This document shows positions 21,563 through 22,992 of a stretch of DNA of 22,992 bases, piece by piece. The stretch spans positions 1 to 22,992 of the forward strand of contig DAOOVD010000040.1 in assembly GCA_035369845.1 (NCBI GenBank), given 5' to 3'. Within the stretch, counting starts at the first letter, position 1. The number at the start of each line of letters is the position of its first letter. Made by a program: the position numbers and the translations under genes. This DNA is from DAOOVD01 sp035369845. GTDB lineage: Bacteria > Bacillota > Desulfotomaculia > Desulfotomaculales > Pelotomaculaceae. The notes beneath the pieces are model-generated. The model had not been told where the DNA came from. It saw only the letters and a program-made list of their open reading frames with translations, and ran no database searches.

Positions 21563-22326
21563 TGACAGAGACCCCGTTTCATCAAAGAGAAGCAGCCATC
21601 GAGGATCCTTCTCCTTTATTTAGCAGGCTGGTAATCTGCGGACAGGACGTTCTTTTAGATATCCTGGCCCGCCACCTGGAACGCCACCCCAACGGCACCC
21701 GCGCCTTCCGTCATCACGTGGGCAGTTTTGCAGGTCTTATGGCACTTTACCAGGGAAAGGCTCACATGGCCAGTGCTCATCTTTGGGACGGGGATAAAGA
21801 TATATATAATATTACTTATGTCCGGCATATCCTTTTCGGCATACCGGCCGTAATAATCCACCTGGCCTGCCGGATGCAGGGGTTCTATGTAGCCAAAAAC
21901 AACCCCAAGGAAATTAAATCCTGGCAGGACTTGACACGACCTGATGTGACTTTTATAAACCGTGAAAAAGGCAGCGGCACGAGGGTTCTTCTTGACGAAC
22001 AATTCCGGAGGCTGGGAATTGACAGGAGACTTGTCAATGGTTATGAGAGAGAAGAGCTTTCCCACCTCGCGGTTGCCAGCACTGTAGCACGGGGAGAGGC
22101 TGACGCAGCTCTGGGAAACCAAAAGGCGTCCCTGCAAGTTCGCGGTATCGATTTCGTCCCGCTGCAAAAGGAGCGTTATGAACTGGTAATAAAAAGAGAG
22201 GATGTAGACAAGCCTCAGCTTCAAACGGTTATTGAGATCCTTCAGTCCAGGGAATTTAAAGCAGAGCTTCAGGGCTTGGGAGACTATGATTTAACTGAAC
22301 TGGGCAATATCGTTGCTGAAGTATAA
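21562..22326 (+). CDS. PBP-like oxyanion/cofactor sensor domain, lacking its HTH region
   Basis: This 254-residue protein matches the PBP_like domain usually fused behind a ModE/LysR-type helix-turn-helix. The conserved stretch starts at LFSRLVICGQDVLLDILARH and continues with GSFAGLMALYQGKAHMASAH, LWDGD, INREKGSGTRVLLDE, and HLAVASTVARGEADAALGN. The DNA-binding part (about 100 residues) is absent. TTG at 21562 is the only early start, with no ribosome site upstream. It is divergent from the truncated permease. It is probably the remains of a molybdate- or tungstate-responsive regulator; a stand-alone sensor is the alternative. Confidence 0.78.
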   Translation: MTETPFHQREAAIEDPSPLFSRLVICGQDVLLDILARHLERHPNGTRAFRHHVGSFAGLMALYQGKAHMASAHLWDGDKDIYNITYVRHILFGIPAVIIHLACRMQGFYVAKNNPKEIKSWQDLTRPDVTFINREKGSGTRVLLDEQFRRLGIDRRLVNGYEREELSHLAVASTVARGEADAALGNQKASLQVRGIDFVPLQKERYELVIKREDVDKPQLQTVIEILQSREFKAELQGLGDYDLTELGNIVAEV

Positions 22327-22348
22327 CAAAATGAAGCTGTTATACGGC

Positions 22349-22378
22349 GTTTCGCATGGCAATTTTGCCATGCGAAAC
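22349..22378 (+). terminator. terminator after the PBP-like gene
   Basis: GTTTCGCATGGCA and its perfect complement TGCCATGCGAAAC (13 pairs, four-base loop) are followed by TTTTAT on the plus strand. It lies 22 bases after the stop. Confidence 0.9.
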
Positions 22379-22421
22379 TTTTATGGTGCAGGTTTTGCAT
22401 GGATAGAGAATAATCACCGGA

Positions 22422-22730
22422 TTATAAATGACATAAAAAATCAAATGCACTCTTTTTAATGCCAATTTCACGGGCATTATTTATAAGCCCTCTTAGATCA
22501 TGTAATGAACAATAAAAATACTTCCAGTATACAAGTTTAATTTCTTTTATTAATCTATCTTCCGGCAAAGCCAGTTTTTCCTCAGGAACCCCGAGGATTT
22601 CCAAAGCCTTTTCCTTGCTCTCTATCTTCATGTTTTGACTGCTTTGACGCATCAGGTATAGGGCATAAAACAATAACTGTTCCTTACGATTAACCGGCGG
22701 ATTCAAATCAACCGATTTCCAGAAAAACAT
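22422..22730 (-). CDS. hypothetical protein, possibly 5'-truncated
   Basis: This 102-residue protein has no recognisable domain. It is charged and helical, with a hydrophobic patch QLLFYALYLMR and the later EIKLVYWKYFYCSLHDL. ATG at 22730 has no clear ribosome site. The frame stays open upstream for another 26 codons to a TGA at 22809-22811. That stretch (for example GKIASGTFSECPAEEALG) looks protein-like but contains no ATG, GTG or TTG, suggesting the true 5' end has been lost or frameshifted. An IS-like end lies just beyond. Confidence 0.5.
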   Translation of the reverse strand: MFFWKSVDLNPPVNRKEQLLFYALYLMRQSSQNMKIESKEKALEILGVPEEKLALPEDRLIKEIKLVYWKYFYCSLHDLRGLINNAREIGIKKSAFDFLCHL

Positions 22731-22889
22731 GCCGAGGGCTTCTTCAGCAGGGCACTCCGAAAATGTACCCGAAGCAATTTTACCAATCAGGATTTGACGC
22801 CGCGCCTCTCAATCAAAAAAACGGGGTTTCGCGCATGTTTCATTTGCCCCAGCCTGATGGCGTTCAGCACTTTTCATTGTTGTTTTTCT

Positions 22890-22992
22890 CCTGCAGAACA
22901 TGAGGGGTCAGGAGAAGGTCAAGTTCCATTTTTCCTATAAAAACGGTCCCACTTTGTAGATAGAGGGTGGTCCAGGTTCATGAGACCCGGCT
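22890..22992. mobile_element. possible IS21-like element end (runs off the window)
   Basis: On the minus strand the sequence contains GTGGGACCG-TTTTTATAGG and GGACCACCCTCTATC, a style of repeated GGACC blocks recalled from the ends of IS21-family elements. A 19-codon minus-strand ORF with a good AGGAG site follows. No transposase is present in the window. The assignment rests on pattern memory alone. Confidence 0.3.

Noticed and set aside
1..22992. CRISPR arrays, tRNA or rRNA genes
   Set aside because: I found no regularly spaced repeats and no tRNA-like or rRNA-like segments on either strand.

Overview
The window looks like chromosome of a Gram-positive, spore-forming anaerobe of the Clostridia, most like the Pelotomaculum/Desulfotomaculum (Peptococcaceae) group. 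The reasons are the order ytxC-thrS-infC-rpmI-rplT-rRNA methyltransferase-pheS-pheT, T-box leaders in front of both tRNA-synthetase transcription units, strong AGGAGG-type ribosome sites, very frequent TTG/GTG starts, and a tungstate-uptake locus. The lineage is an inference from gene content; no 16S or marker comparison was possible.

Left part (1-5300): a large membrane hybrid histidine kinase with HisKA, receiver and HPt domains (minus strand) is divergent from an OmpR-type response regulator. The last ~38 bases of the kinase gene are duplicated just downstream of its stop. Next come an ECF-type sigma factor and an overlapping downstream gene. That gene's product ends in a double-glycine leader-like motif followed by a cysteine-rich tail.

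Centre (5300-15030, all minus strand): the translation cluster. It reads, in transcription order, ytxC; promoter and T-box (Thr); thrS; a small insertion-sequence remnant; promoter and autoregulatory leader; infC (apparently starting at AUC)-rpmI-rplT; a hairpin; a SpoU/TrmH rRNA methyltransferase; promoter and T-box (Phe); pheS-pheT.

Right of centre (15144-17853): htpX with a UUCG-loop terminator, then a cation/Ca2+-exchanger family transporter under a yybP-ykoY (Mn2+) riboswitch, and a small GNAT-like hypothetical protein on the plus strand.

Right part (17852-22400): a molybdate/tungstate region. In transcription order on the minus strand it has an N-terminally truncated ModB-type permease, a ModC-type ATPase without its usual Mop domain, a terminator, a Moco/Tuco-type riboswitch with its own terminator, an unannotated 36-codon ORF that overlaps the next start, two paralogous TupA-like lipoproteins, and a free-standing Mop protein. 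Divergent from the permease is a PBP-like sensor domain that lacks the DNA-binding half usually attached to it. Both divergent genes have lost their 5' ends at the same place, which points to a deletion. The right edge holds a small hypothetical gene and what may be the end of an IS21-like element.

The points most worth following up are the riboswitch-controlled tungstate locus with its small ORF and divergent TupA pair, the paired truncation of modB and its regulator, and the sigma factor/GG-motif protein pair.
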